This document shows positions 42,961-51,338 of a stretch of 59,154 nt of DNA, one piece after another (positions within the stretch are counted from its first letter, which is position 1; each line of letters begins with the position of its first letter). Location of the stretch: the NCBI GenBank assembly GCA_037130015.1, contig JBAXTU010000004.1, positions 1 to 59,154 of the forward strand, given 5' to 3'. Position numbers and translations under genes: made by a program. This DNA is from JBAXTU01 sp037130015 (GTDB taxonomy: Bacteria > Patescibacteriota > Patescibacteriia > 2-01-FULL-39-33). Under the pieces are notes generated by a model. The model was not told the DNA's origin and did not search any database. It was given only the letters and a program-made list of their open reading frames with translations.

Positions 42961-43554
42961 CTACGTCTTAAAAATCTTCACCCCATAACTCACCAAACTA
43001 ATAACCCCGAAAATCGCGCTGGCCACCAACAAAACAATTGATGAATACAACACTGGAATAATCGGAAAAATCAAAGACAAAATAGCGAACATTATTCCCA
43101 AAACCTGTAAAGACATTTTTATTTTACCCCAACGATCAGAGGGCAAAAAAGATTTTGATGGCAAAAATACAGACACCAGCACACCACCGAACAAATTAAG
43201 CACATCCACACCAATAACCAAAAATAGTGTAATTACATAATGATAATAAAAAAGCAAAAAAGTGGAAACCAACAGTACTAATAGCTTGTCAGAGATAGGG
43301 TCAAGAATCAAACCGAGATTGGAAAATTGATTTCTGACTCTAGCCAGTGAACCATCAATAGTATCGCAAATAGAAGCCAAAATAAAAACAACCAAAGCCC
43401 ACAAAAAACTATGCAAAACAATCAAAACTAAAATTACCGGAATAAGAACGATGCGGAAAATCGTGAAATAATTGGGGGTGATAAAACTCGGCAAAACCCT
43501 GAATAAGGTAGCGCCCCACAAGCGATCAATAAATTTTTGAACCGGTGCTGACAT
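42961..43554 (-). CDS. CDP-alcohol phosphatidyltransferase
   Basis: The 197-residue protein has about five or six membrane helices and the family motif D-G-x2-A-R-x8-G-x3-D-x3-D, seen as D-G-S-L-A-R-V-R...G-L-I-L-D-P-I-S-D. It moves a phosphatidyl group from CDP-diacylglycerol to an alcohol, most likely glycerol phosphate (PgsA-like), but the acceptor cannot be fixed. I chose ATG 43554 because the longer frame to 43641 runs into the ftsH promoter region. Confidence 0.9.
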   Translation of the reverse strand: MSAPVQKFIDRLWGATLFRVLPSFITPNYFTIFRIVLIPVILVLIVLHSFLWALVVFILASICDTIDGSLARVRNQFSNLGLILDPISDKLLVLLVSTFLLFYYHYVITLFLVIGVDVLNLFGGVLVSVFLPSKSFLPSDRWGKIKMSLQVLGIMFAILSLIFPIIPVLYSSIVLLVASAIFGVISLVSYGVKIFKT

Positions 43555-43583
43555 CTGGACAAAAAGGCAATTAAATGTTATGC

Positions 43584-43613
43584 TTGCTAAAAGATGTGAA
43601 CTTTTGTTATAAT
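43584..43613 (+). promoter_or_regulatory. ftsH promoter
   Basis: TTGCTA (43584-43589), an 18-bp spacer and TATAAT (43608-43613) lie about 35 bp before ftsH. Confidence 0.6.
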
Positions 43614-43648
43614 TATATCTTAATTTATAAAAAACAACCAATATTTAT

Positions 43649-45463
43649 ATGAAAATTTTCCTAAATAAAAATGTGATCATTGGCATTGCCTCTTTCATTA
43701 TTATAGCTATCATTCTAAGCTTTTTAAGCATGCCAGAGGACAAAATCCAAAATATAGACACAACTGCTTTAATTAGTGAAATTCAAAACGAACAAATAAA
43801 ATCAATTGATGTTAAGGACACTTCCTTAGATATTACATTAAAAGATAACACCAAACAAACCGCCCAAAAAGAATCAGGCGAAAGCTTAAGCTCACTACTC
43901 AAAAATTATAATGTTGATCCGCAAAAAACAGCTAAAATAGCAGTACGAGTGCAAAATGACACTGGCTGGAGCTTTTGGCTGATTAATATCTTGCCATTTA
44001 TTATTCCTTTCGTATTTTTAATCGCTTTTTTCTGGTTTATGATGCGTCAGGCTCAGGGCGCCAATAATCGTGCCATGAGTTTCGGCCAAAGCGGAGCGCG
44101 AGAGTTCAACCCAAATAAAGGCCAAAAAATAACTTTTAAAGATGTGGCTGGCGTTAAAGAAGCCAAACAAGAACTGCTGGAAGTGGTGGACTTTTTAAAA
44201 AATTCCAAAAAATTCTTGTCACTGGGCGCCACTATTCCTAAAGGCGTATTACTGCTCGGCGCTCCTGGCACTGGAAAAACATTGCTGGCCAAAGCTGTAG
44301 CCGGCGAAGCCAATGTACCTTTCTTCAGTATTTCCGGTTCTGAATTTGTGGAAATGTTTGTGGGCGTTGGCGCTTCTCGCGTGCGTGACTTATTTCAAAA
44401 AGCCAAAAAGAATGCTCCGTGCATTATCTTTATTGATGAAATAGATGCAGTCGGCCGACAACGTGGCGCCGGACTCGGAGGTTCTCATGATGAACGCGAA
44501 CAAACCCTTAATCAAATCCTGGTAGAAATGGACGGTTTTGATCCTAATGCTAATGTAATCGTGATGGCCGCTACGAACCGCCCTGATGTTTTGGACTCAG
44601 CTTTGCTTCGCCCAGGACGTTTTGACCGCCGTGTAATTCTTGACTTACCTGACATTCACGATCGCCAATCAATTTTGGAAGTGCATTCACGCAAAAAACC
44701 ATTGGCCACAGATGTTGATTTTCGTAAAATTTCCGAACATACTCCTGGCTTTTCTGGTGCTGATTTGTCAAATCTTTTAAATGAAGCGGCAATTTTAGCA
44801 GCCTTAGAAAATAAAAAAGAAGTCACTGACGAACATATAATGAAAAGCGTTGATAAAATAATTCTAGGACCGGAAAGAAAAAGCCACATCCTGAGCCCGA
44901 AAGAAAAAAATATCACAGCCTACCACGAAGCCGGACACGCTCTGGTGGCACACGAACTGCCCAACACTGACAAGGTGCGCAAAGTTTCCATTATTGCCAG
45001 GGGTACAGCCGCCGGCTTTACCTTAAAATTACCATCAGAAGATAAAAAACTTCACACCAGAACAGAATTTATTGAAGAACTGTCTGTCTTGCTAGCTGGG
45101 CGTCTAGCCGAAGAAGAAATCTTCCACGAATCAACCACCGGTGCCCAAAGCGATTTGCGCGTAGCCACCAAACTAACCAAACAGCTTATTACTGAATATG
45201 GTATGAGCGACAAACTTGGCATGCGAACCTATGGAGAAAAAGAAGAAATGATTTTCTTGGGTCGCACACTTCATGAACAAAGAGACTACTCAGAAAAAAG
45301 CGCCGAGGCCATTGACGCGGAAGTTAACAGCCTTTTATCAGAAGCAGCTGTTGTCGCCAAAAAAATAATTGTTGACAAAAAAGAATTCTTAGAAAAAATC
45401 GTAAAGGAACTTATGGAAAAAGAAACTCTTGACACTGAACAATTCAACGCTATCTTTGCCTAA
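43649..45463 (+). CDS. ftsH: ATP-dependent zinc metalloprotease FtsH
   Basis: The 604-residue protein has two N-terminal helices (about 6-26 and 112-132) around a short periplasmic domain, an AAA+ module with Walker A GAPGTGKT at 204-211, Walker B near 258-265 and an arginine-finger region G-R-F-D-R-R, and a protease domain with HEAGH at 426-430. It degrades membrane and regulatory proteins. Length is normal. It is a single-gene unit with promoter and terminator. Confidence 0.98.
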   Translation: MKIFLNKNVIIGIASFIIIAIILSFLSMPEDKIQNIDTTALISEIQNEQIKSIDVKDTSLDITLKDNTKQTAQKESGESLSSLLKNYNVDPQKTAKIAVRVQNDTGWSFWLINILPFIIPFVFLIAFFWFMMRQAQGANNRAMSFGQSGAREFNPNKGQKITFKDVAGVKEAKQELLEVVDFLKNSKKFLSLGATIPKGVLLLGAPGTGKTLLAKAVAGEANVPFFSISGSEFVEMFVGVGASRVRDLFQKAKKNAPCIIFIDEIDAVGRQRGAGLGGSHDEREQTLNQILVEMDGFDPNANVIVMAATNRPDVLDSALLRPGRFDRRVILDLPDIHDRQSILEVHSRKKPLATDVDFRKISEHTPGFSGADLSNLLNEAAILAALENKKEVTDEHIMKSVDKIILGPERKSHILSPKEKNITAYHEAGHALVAHELPNTDKVRKVSIIARGTAAGFTLKLPSEDKKLHTRTEFIEELSVLLAGRLAEEEIFHESTTGAQSDLRVATKLTKQLITEYGMSDKLGMRTYGEKEEMIFLGRTLHEQRDYSEKSAEAIDAEVNSLLSEAAVVAKKIIVDKKEFLEKIVKELMEKETLDTEQFNAIFA

Positions 45464-45477
45464 ACATATTTTTCTAA

Positions 45478-45510
45478 AAAACATCCAAATAAAATTGGAT
45501 GTTTTTTTAT
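45478..45510 (+). terminator. ftsH terminator
   Basis: A 9-bp stem (45480-45488 with 45494-45502) is followed by a T-run. Confidence 0.85.
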
Positions 45511-45560
45511 TTTATTTTTTTGTGTTATAATATAGCCATCAATAAATAATTTTAAATCAT

Positions 45561-46562
45561 ATGGAGGAAATAGCCCTTTATCGTCCCATCTTTAAAAAGA
45601 CTTGGCAAATTATTAAAAAACATAAACCTTTGTGGTTTTTTGGTATCTTTGCTGCTATTCTTGGCACAGGCGGTGAATTTGAAATTTTATCTAATGGCTT
45701 TCAAAGCAATTCTAGCCAAATAAGCTTGCGAGATGCTTTTGATTTGGGCTGGGGATTAAATAGTAATGGCGCTTCATTTTGGCAACAAGTATGGTCAATT
45801 CTAGTCAGCAATCCTAAAACATTTTTTATTTTCTGCTTTTGCGCAGTTTTAATTTTAGCTTTCTGTCTCTTTCTAGTCTGGTTATCAGTTATTTCTCAAA
45901 TAGGCCTTATCAATAATATCAGTTTAATAAACAAAAATAAAAAACCAACTCTTAACGACGGTATTAGAGCGGGTATGAAAAGTTTTTGGCCAATATTACT
46001 GATTAACATCATTCTTAAATCAATTATTTACATTATCTTTCTAATTTTGGGTTGGATAACTATTTTATTTATCTCTGGCAACACTTTTGGCACCTATGCT
46101 TATTTTCCAGCTTTTGTTATTTTTGCCGTTTTAATCTTTACTATTTCTTTTTTAACCAGATACCAAATTTTTTATGTCCTGACCAAAAAAGAAAGCATGA
46201 TTGAAGCCTTGGGTTCAGCCTGGAAATTATTCACAAAAAACTGGCTGATTTCTATGGAAACAGCTTTCATAAATTTCTTGCTTTATCTACTAACAGCTCT
46301 TATCACTTTGGTTTCTGTTTCTTTATTAATGTTTGTAATCTTTTTTACCGCCTATTACCAACTGCAAATTATTTTATCCAGCATTGCGCTTATTATTGTC
46401 ACTATTCTAGTTTTAGCTCTAGCTCTAATACTCAATGCCGTTCTCAATGTCACCCAATGGTCGCTTTGGATTTTGCTTTTTTACAGGCTTGACGGCCATG
46501 GCGCTACCAGTAAAATTATCAGATTTACCAACGACTATCTTGTTTATCCTCTCAAAAAATAA
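45561..46562 (+). CDS. Polytopic membrane protein, unknown
   Basis: The 333-residue protein has about six long helices (near 25-40, 85-115, 145-170, 175-200, 235-265, 270-310) and no clear catalytic motif. The start Y-R-P-I-F-K-K-T-W-Q-I-I and the pattern of a soluble lead and repeated helix pairs resemble uncharacterised proteins of the glycerophosphodiester phosphodiesterase membrane-domain type. A TGTTATAAT extended -10 box (45523-45531) precedes it. Function unknown. Confidence 0.65.
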   Translation: MEEIALYRPIFKKTWQIIKKHKPLWFFGIFAAILGTGGEFEILSNGFQSNSSQISLRDAFDLGWGLNSNGASFWQQVWSILVSNPKTFFIFCFCAVLILAFCLFLVWLSVISQIGLINNISLINKNKKPTLNDGIRAGMKSFWPILLINIILKSIIYIIFLILGWITILFISGNTFGTYAYFPAFVIFAVLIFTISFLTRYQIFYVLTKKESMIEALGSAWKLFTKNWLISMETAFINFLLYLLTALITLVSVSLLMFVIFFTAYYQLQIILSSIALIIVTILVLALALILNAVLNVTQWSLWILLFYRLDGHGATSKIIRFTNDYLVYPLKK

Positions 46563-46572
46563 CCAGCTCACA

Positions 46573-46604
46573 AAACATCCGTCACTTGGCGGATGTTTTT
46601 TTAA
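46573..46604 (+). terminator. Intrinsic terminator
   Basis: A 9-bp stem (46573-46581 with 46590-46598) is followed by T residues. Confidence 0.8.
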
Positions 46605-46605
46605 A

Positions 46606-46634
46606 TTGAAATAAAAATCCAAAAACTGTATAAT
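46606..46634 (+). promoter_or_regulatory. Promoter of the GspE/PilB gene
   Basis: TTGAAA (46606-46611), a 17-bp spacer and TATAAT (46629-46634) lie 28 bp before the start codon. Confidence 0.8.
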
Positions 46635-46662
46635 AATAACAAATCAACTAACCTGAGACATT

Positions 46663-48357
46663 ATGAGTATTGGACCGTCCTTAGAAGATCTTTTGCCAGC
46701 TTCAACCAAAAAAAATGAATCTGGCGGTCAGCTTAAAGAAAAAATAAAACAAATCACTTTGCGTGAAAAAGAAGAAGAAACGGAAAAAAATGCCCTAGCC
46801 TTAGGTTTGCCTTACATTAGTCTAATCGGTATGGGAATCAGCCCAGACACACTCACAACCATCCCCGAAGAAGAATCCCGCGCTCTACAAATAGTCTGCT
46901 TTTTAAATAATGGAACCAGAATCCTAATAGGCGCCATTGATCCCAATGACAAAATAAAAGACTTGGCCAACATGCTAGCCGAAAAACATCATGCCGAAGT
47001 GGTCACTTATCTTATATCTAAACGCAGTCTGGAAGCAGCCCTGCTCATTTATAAAAATCTTCCAAAAATCAGAAAAAATGTAAAAGGCATAGAAATTAAA
47101 TCTGAGGATATTGAAAAATTCAAAAATGAAATCAAAAGCTTTCGCGATTTAAATGAAAAAATTCAAAAAGTCTCACTCACTGAACTGGTCACAATTATCG
47201 TGGCTGGAGCAATTATTTCTCGTGCTTCAGATATTCATATTGAAGCCGAAGAAGCCGACATTAAAATCCGTTATCGTATTGATGGCGTTTTAAACGATGC
47301 GGCCACCATAGCCAAAGACACTTGGTCAAAAGTTATTTCCCGCCTTAAACAATTATCTGGCTTAAAAATAAATATTTCTGACCGGCCACAAGACGGCAGA
47401 TTTTCTATTTTCTTAAAAGACGACCGAGTAGATGTCCGCGTTTCAGCTTTGCCTACTGCTTTTGGCGAAAGTGTGGTTATCCGTTTACTCATGTCTTCAT
47501 CATCCCATTTATCTTTTGAAGAATTAGGTCTCAGGGGCAGGGCTTATGACACATTACAAAAAGAAATATTGCGCCCTAATGGTATGATTATCACTACCGG
47601 TCCAACGGGCTCCGGTAAAACAACTTCTCTTTATGCAGTCTTAACAAAACTTAATACCACAGATACCAAAATCATTACCATTGAAGATCCTATAGAATAC
47701 GAACTTAAGGGCGTCAACCAAAGCCAGGTTAATCCTCACTACACTTTCTCCCAAGGCTTGCGATCTATTGTCCGTCAAGACCCCGATGTTATTATGATCG
47801 GCGAAATCCGTGATTTAGAAACAGCGGAAATCGCCATTCAAGCGGCGCTTACTGGACATTTGGTGTTATCTACGATTCATACCAACGACGCTTTTGGAGC
47901 CGTGCCTAGATTTTTATCGCTCGGGGCTAAGCCCTTTTTGTTGGCACCCGCGCTTAATGTTTCTATTGGCCAGAGACTAGTCAGAAAAATTTGTGTTGAC
48001 TGCAAACAAGAAGCCACGGTCACTGAAGCAGAAATGCTAAAAGCCAAAACCTTGCTAGAAAATTTACCGCCTAATTCTGAATACAAAGACAAAATAGACA
48101 TTAACAACTTAAAATTTTTTAAGGGCGCTGGTTGTGACTCATGCCAAAGTATCGGCTATAAGGGACGTATCGGTATTTATGAAATCATGCCCATTACCGA
48201 CATAATGAAAGACACTGTCACTAAAGGAAATTTGTCAGAATTTGATATCAAAAAAATGGCGCACGAGGAAGGCGTCATTACTATGGTTCAAGATGGCATT
48301 ATCAAAGCATTAGAAGGCATCACTTCGCTAGATGAAATCTTTAGAGTGGCAGAATAA
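46663..48357 (+). CDS. Type IV pilus/type II secretion ATPase (PilB/GspE)
   Basis: The 564-residue protein has an MshE-type N-domain (about 40-135), the linker domain with A-S-D-I-H-I-E at 188-194, Walker A GPTGSGKT at 313-320, the Asp box and Walker B (M-I-G-E-I-R-D), a His box (T-I-H-T-N-D-A) and a zinc motif with C-V-D-C and C-D-S-C. It powers pilus extension. No other pilus genes are adjacent, so its partners lie elsewhere. With ComM it suggests DNA uptake ability. Confidence 0.95.
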   Translation: MSIGPSLEDLLPASTKKNESGGQLKEKIKQITLREKEEETEKNALALGLPYISLIGMGISPDTLTTIPEEESRALQIVCFLNNGTRILIGAIDPNDKIKDLANMLAEKHHAEVVTYLISKRSLEAALLIYKNLPKIRKNVKGIEIKSEDIEKFKNEIKSFRDLNEKIQKVSLTELVTIIVAGAIISRASDIHIEAEEADIKIRYRIDGVLNDAATIAKDTWSKVISRLKQLSGLKINISDRPQDGRFSIFLKDDRVDVRVSALPTAFGESVVIRLLMSSSSHLSFEELGLRGRAYDTLQKEILRPNGMIITTGPTGSGKTTSLYAVLTKLNTTDTKIITIEDPIEYELKGVNQSQVNPHYTFSQGLRSIVRQDPDVIMIGEIRDLETAEIAIQAALTGHLVLSTIHTNDAFGAVPRFLSLGAKPFLLAPALNVSIGQRLVRKICVDCKQEATVTEAEMLKAKTLLENLPPNSEYKDKIDINNLKFFKGAGCDSCQSIGYKGRIGIYEIMPITDIMKDTVTKGNLSEFDIKKMAHEEGVITMVQDGIIKALEGITSLDEIFRVAE

Positions 48358-48774
48358 TTAAGTTATATTTATTTCTCTTTTATTGCCTTCTAAAATTTTA
48401 AATTTAATTAGAATTTTATTTTTTGGCCAAATATCTTTGACCCTATCGGCCCACTCAATGGCTGTGATACAATTTGAGTCATTCAGATATTCATCTGCCC
48501 CAATATATTGCAGTTCCGCTCCACTATCCAAACGATAAGCATCTATGTGTGATAAAATAATTTTATTTTTTCCTTCATAAACTTTCATTAATACAAAAGT
48601 CGGACTGGTAATAATATTTTTCACGCCCAAGCCACTAGCTAGCCCCTTGATAAAAGCAGTCTTGCCGGCACCCAAATCCCCAAGCAAACATAAAACCTCA
48701 CCGCCACTAAGTTTTTTTGCAAACTCATTAGCTATTTTAAAAGTTTGTTTTTCAGAGTTGGAAATAATTTTCAT
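48358..48774 (-). CDS. tsaE: tRNA t6A synthesis ATPase TsaE
   Basis: The 138-residue protein has Walker A L-G-D-L-G-A-G-K-T near 34-42 and the TsaE motifs S-P-T-F and H-I-D-A-Y-R. It drives turnover of the TsaBD complex that makes N6-threonylcarbamoyladenosine on tRNAs decoding ANN codons. I chose ATG 48774, 23 bp after the tsaD stop; the longer frame would start inside tsaD. tsaB is not in the window. Confidence 0.93.
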   Translation of the reverse strand: MKIISNSEKQTFKIANEFAKKLSGGEVLCLLGDLGAGKTAFIKGLASGLGVKNIITSPTFVLMKVYEGKNKIILSHIDAYRLDSGAELQYIGADEYLNDSNCITAIEWADRVKDIWPKNKILIKFKILEGNKREINIT

Positions 48775-48797
48775 AATTTCTTTATGAACTTTATAAA

Positions 48798-49844
48798 CTA
48801 AGCTAGCTCCCAATTTGGATCAACTTTTATTTTCTGCCAATTATCCAGTGGTGTCTTTTTGTTTTGAGACAAATAATAAGAGGCAATAGCTATCATGGCC
48901 GCGTTATCAGTACAAAGTTTAAATTCTGGGACAGAAAAAGCAAAGCCATTAGCTTCTGACATTTCACGAAGCTGTTCGCGCAATCTTTTGTTGGCAGCCA
49001 CACCGCCAGCCATTAAAATTGTTTTGGCTTTGAATTGCTTGGCTGCGGTCAGGGTTTTTTTAGTCAGCACTTCAATGGTCGCCTCTTGGAATTCAAAACA
49101 AATTTCCGGTGTTCTTTCAAGCAATTCTTTTTTGGTCATTTTTTGCGTGGCATATAAAACAGCGGTTTTTAATCCAGAAAAACTAAAATTAAAATCACCA
49201 CTGTTTAACATCGGGCGAGGAAGTTTAATCCTCGGCAAACCACCCCCAACCCCCTCCTTGGAAAGGAGGGTGAATTTATCTGCCTCAGCTGAAACTTTTG
49301 GACCACCCGGATAACCCAAATTTAAAAGCTTGGCCACTTTGTCGTATGCTTCGCCGGAAGCATCATCAACAGTCTGACCAATTTTCTTATATGTCTGATA
49401 ATTTTTTAAATGGACAATTTCCGTATGCCCGCCAGACACTACCAAGCAAATTGCTGGAAAAACAATCGGCTGTAAAAAATTCCCAGCAATATGCCCATAC
49501 ATGTGATTAACTTCTAAGAGAGGTTTTTGCCAAGCGAAAGAAAGAGACTTGGCTGTTTCCACGCCCACCATCAGAGAAGTAATGAGTCCGGGTCCAGGCA
49601 CCACTGCTAACAAATCAATTTTAGCTGGTTTTATTTTAGCGGTTTTTAAAGCTTCATCAATCACCGGCAAAATATTATGCACATGTTGTCGCGCAGCCAC
49701 TTCCGGCACCACACCGCCATAAACCGCATGAATATTTATTTGAGAAGAAACAACATTTGATAAAAGCTCCAGTTTTTTAGAACCAGCTTTAAGCACGGAG
49801 GCGGAAGTTTCATCACAAGATGTTTCAATGGCTAAAATTATCAT
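48798..49844 (-). CDS. tsaD: tRNA t6A transferase TsaD
   Basis: The 348-residue protein begins I-I-L-A-I-E-T-S-C-D-E-T and has the metal site H-x3-H (R-Q-H-V-H-N, His54 and near-by His) and S-G-G-H-T-E near 137-142. It transfers threonylcarbamoyl to A37 of tRNA. I chose ATG 49844, which gives the normal N-terminus; the frame continues upstream into a hydrophobic stretch that is not part of the family. Residues about 191-206 are an insertion encoded by a repeat (49237-49270) just after G-Y-P-G-G-P. Confidence 0.95.
   Translation of the reverse strand: MIILAIETSCDETSASVLKAGSKKLELLSNVVSSQINIHAVYGGVVPEVAARQHVHNILPVIDEALKTAKIKPAKIDLLAVVPGPGLITSLMVGVETAKSLSFAWQKPLLEVNHMYGHIAGNFLQPIVFPAICLVVSGGHTEIVHLKNYQTYKKIGQTVDDASGEAYDKVAKLLNLGYPGGPKVSAEADKFTLLSKEGVGGGLPRIKLPRPMLNSGDFNFSFSGLKTAVLYATQKMTKKELLERTPEICFEFQEATIEVLTKKTLTAAKQFKAKTILMAGGVAANKRLREQLREMSEANGFAFSVPEFKLCTDNAAMIAIASYYLSQNKKTPLDNWQKIKVDPNWELA
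49237..49270. repeat. Palindromic repeat inserted in tsaD
   Basis: A 34-bp GC-rich unit with an inner CCTCCTTGGAAAGGAGG palindrome is nearly identical to 58681-58714 in the opposite orientation. It is in frame and encodes K-E-G-V-G-G-G-L. Confidence 0.85.
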
Positions 49845-49947
49845 ATTACCTAAAATCATAACATCAAAAAACAAAAAAAACAACCCTTGACACCATACTT
49901 CCAAAAAACAACCTAATGTTATATAATAACCAAACATTAAACTATTT

Positions 49948-50439
49948 ATGATATTCAAAAACAAAAAAAATCCTGAGGATGAAATTTTGCATGAGGCTTT
50001 TGAAATTGGCATTGCCCTCAAAGGTATTAATGGACTGTTTGAAACTATTTTAGGCATAGCCTTATTTTTTATTTCTCCCAGTCAAATAGCCGAGCTAGCC
50101 TTATATCTCACTCGTAGTGAACTACTTGAAGATCCTCATGATTTTATAACCAATTACATTCTAAATAGTAGCCAACATTTTTCTAGCGGTTTTCATTTAT
50201 TCCTAATTATTTTTTTATTATCCCACGGACTCATCAAGCTACTGTTGGTAGTAAGTTTATTCAAAAAACAGCTTTGGGCCTATCCGCTCGGTATTGCGAT
50301 TTTTACCGGCTTTGGAGCTTATCAAATGTACAGTTACTTTTATTCGCATTCTATTTTACTTTTAATTTTAACAGTCTTGGATATTATCGTTATTTTCCTA
50401 ACCTGGCATGAATACCAGCACATAAAGCGCAGAAAATAA
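49948..50439 (+). CDS. DUF2127 membrane protein
   Basis: The 163-residue protein has L-H-E-A-F-E-I-G-I-A-L-K-G-I-N-G at the start, about four helices, H-G-L-I-K near 90 and L-T-W-H-E-Y near the end, the DUF2127 pattern. Function is unknown. A TATAAT box at 49922-49927 lies 20 bp upstream. Confidence 0.8.
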   Translation: MIFKNKKNPEDEILHEAFEIGIALKGINGLFETILGIALFFISPSQIAELALYLTRSELLEDPHDFITNYILNSSQHFSSGFHLFLIIFLLSHGLIKLLLVVSLFKKQLWAYPLGIAIFTGFGAYQMYSYFYSHSILLLILTVLDIIVIFLTWHEYQHIKRRK

Positions 50440-50454
50440 TATTTATCAAGGGAC

Positions 50455-50483
50455 TTGATTTTTTAAATAAAATAGTGTATAAT
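50455..50483 (+). promoter_or_regulatory. tRNA-Glu promoter
   Basis: TTGATT (50455-50460), a 17-bp spacer and TATAAT (50478-50483) predict a start about 10 bp before the tRNA. Confidence 0.75.
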
Positions 50484-50500
50484 TTTTTGTATATAAATTT

Positions 50501-50572
50501 GTCACCATCGTCTAGTGGTTAGGACACCAGGTTTTCATCCTGGTAACCGGAGTTCAATTCTCCGTGGTGATA
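50501..50572 (+). tRNA. tRNA-Glu (TTC)
   Basis: The acceptor stem GTCACCA pairs with TGGTGAT, the anticodon arm CCAGG-TTTTCAT-CCTGG gives anticodon TTC, and the T arm has GTTCAAT. CCA is not encoded. It is a single-gene unit with its own promoter and terminator. Confidence 0.96.
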
Positions 50573-50585
50573 CTAAAACTAAAAA

Positions 50586-50614
50586 ACATTGTCATAACTG
50601 ACAGTGTTTTTTTG
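50586..50614 (+). terminator. tRNA-Glu terminator
   Basis: A 9-bp stem (50586-50594 with 50599-50607, one wobble) is followed by T residues. Confidence 0.8.
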
Positions 50615-50617
50615 TTA

Positions 50618-50646
50618 TTGTTTTATTTTCTTATTTATACTATAAT
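50618..50646 (+). promoter_or_regulatory. hsp20 promoter
   Basis: TTGTTT (50618-50623), a 17-bp spacer and TATAAT (50641-50646) lie 20 bp before the start codon. No CIRCE element is present, unlike groESL. Confidence 0.6.
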
Positions 50647-50666
50647 ATATTTATCTATATTTATTT

Positions 50667-51098
50667 ATGGAGCCTAAAAACATGCAATCCAAAAAACCAA
50701 TGGCAAATGACGATCCGACCAGTTTTTTCTTTCCTTCATACAAAGAAGAAAATGATTTATTTGGCAACGAAGGACAACTGGCTTGTGATATCTACGAGAC
50801 CAATGACAGTATCATAGTCAAATCAACCATGGCCGGAGTTGACCCTAAAAATTTAGATATTGCTGTGAGCAACGATGTTTTGACTGTTCGCGGTTTTCGG
50901 GAAATGGAGGAAGAAATAAACGAAACCGATTTCCATTCTCGCGAAATATATTGGGGCGCTTTTTCGCGATCAGTGGTTTTGCCTTCTGCTATTGATCAGC
51001 AAAAAGTCAATGCTACTTTAAAAAATGGTGTGCTCACCATCAAGCTCCCCAAAAAATACAAAACAACTTCCATTCGTGTCAGACCATTAGATACCTAA
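50667..51098 (+). CDS. Small heat shock protein (Hsp20)
   Basis: The 143-residue protein has an alpha-crystallin domain (about 38-130) with A-G-V-D-P-K-N-L-D-I, G-F-R-E, F-S-R-S-V-V-L-P and the end motif G-V-L-T-I-K-L-P-K. It is an ATP-independent holdase. ATG at 50667 is used; another ATG at residue 6 is possible. It is 3 bp from the next small gene. Confidence 0.93.
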   Translation: MEPKNMQSKKPMANDDPTSFFFPSYKEENDLFGNEGQLACDIYETNDSIIVKSTMAGVDPKNLDIAVSNDVLTVRGFREMEEEINETDFHSREIYWGAFSRSVVLPSAIDQQKVNATLKNGVLTIKLPKKYKTTSIRVRPLDT

Positions 51099-51101
51099 AA
51101 T

Positions 51102-51338
51102 ATGGAACACGCAAACAGCTTAACAGCAACAATAGATCAACTGCTTGATAACGGAGCTATCATTAAAACCACTGATGGCCAAACAATTATGTGGCCACTA
51201 GAATTTTTGCCCATGGAAGCAACAGAAGGCATGGCCGTCAAGCTAGAATTAAATATAGGGCAAGCATCAAACCAAAATAATGGCGAGAGCGCCAAAGAAA
51301 TCCTTAATGAAATTTTACGCTCCGACAATGAAAACTAA
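51102..51338 (+). CDS. Small acidic protein, unknown
   Basis: The 78-residue protein has a strand-rich middle (D-G-Q-T-I-M-W-P-L-E-F-L-P) and an acidic C-terminus. I do not recognise it. It starts 3 bp after hsp20 and its end overlaps the VanW gene start by 11 bp, so it is translationally linked to both. It has no Cys and no membrane helix. Confidence 0.65.
   Translation: MEHANSLTATIDQLLDNGAIIKTTDGQTIMWPLEFLPMEATEGMAVKLELNIGQASNQNNGESAKEILNEILRSDNEN

Noticed and set aside
49845..50057. 71-residue hydrophobic extension of TsaD
   Set aside because: TsaD proteins start at the I-I-L-A-I-E-T-S motif, so the upstream open frame is chance.
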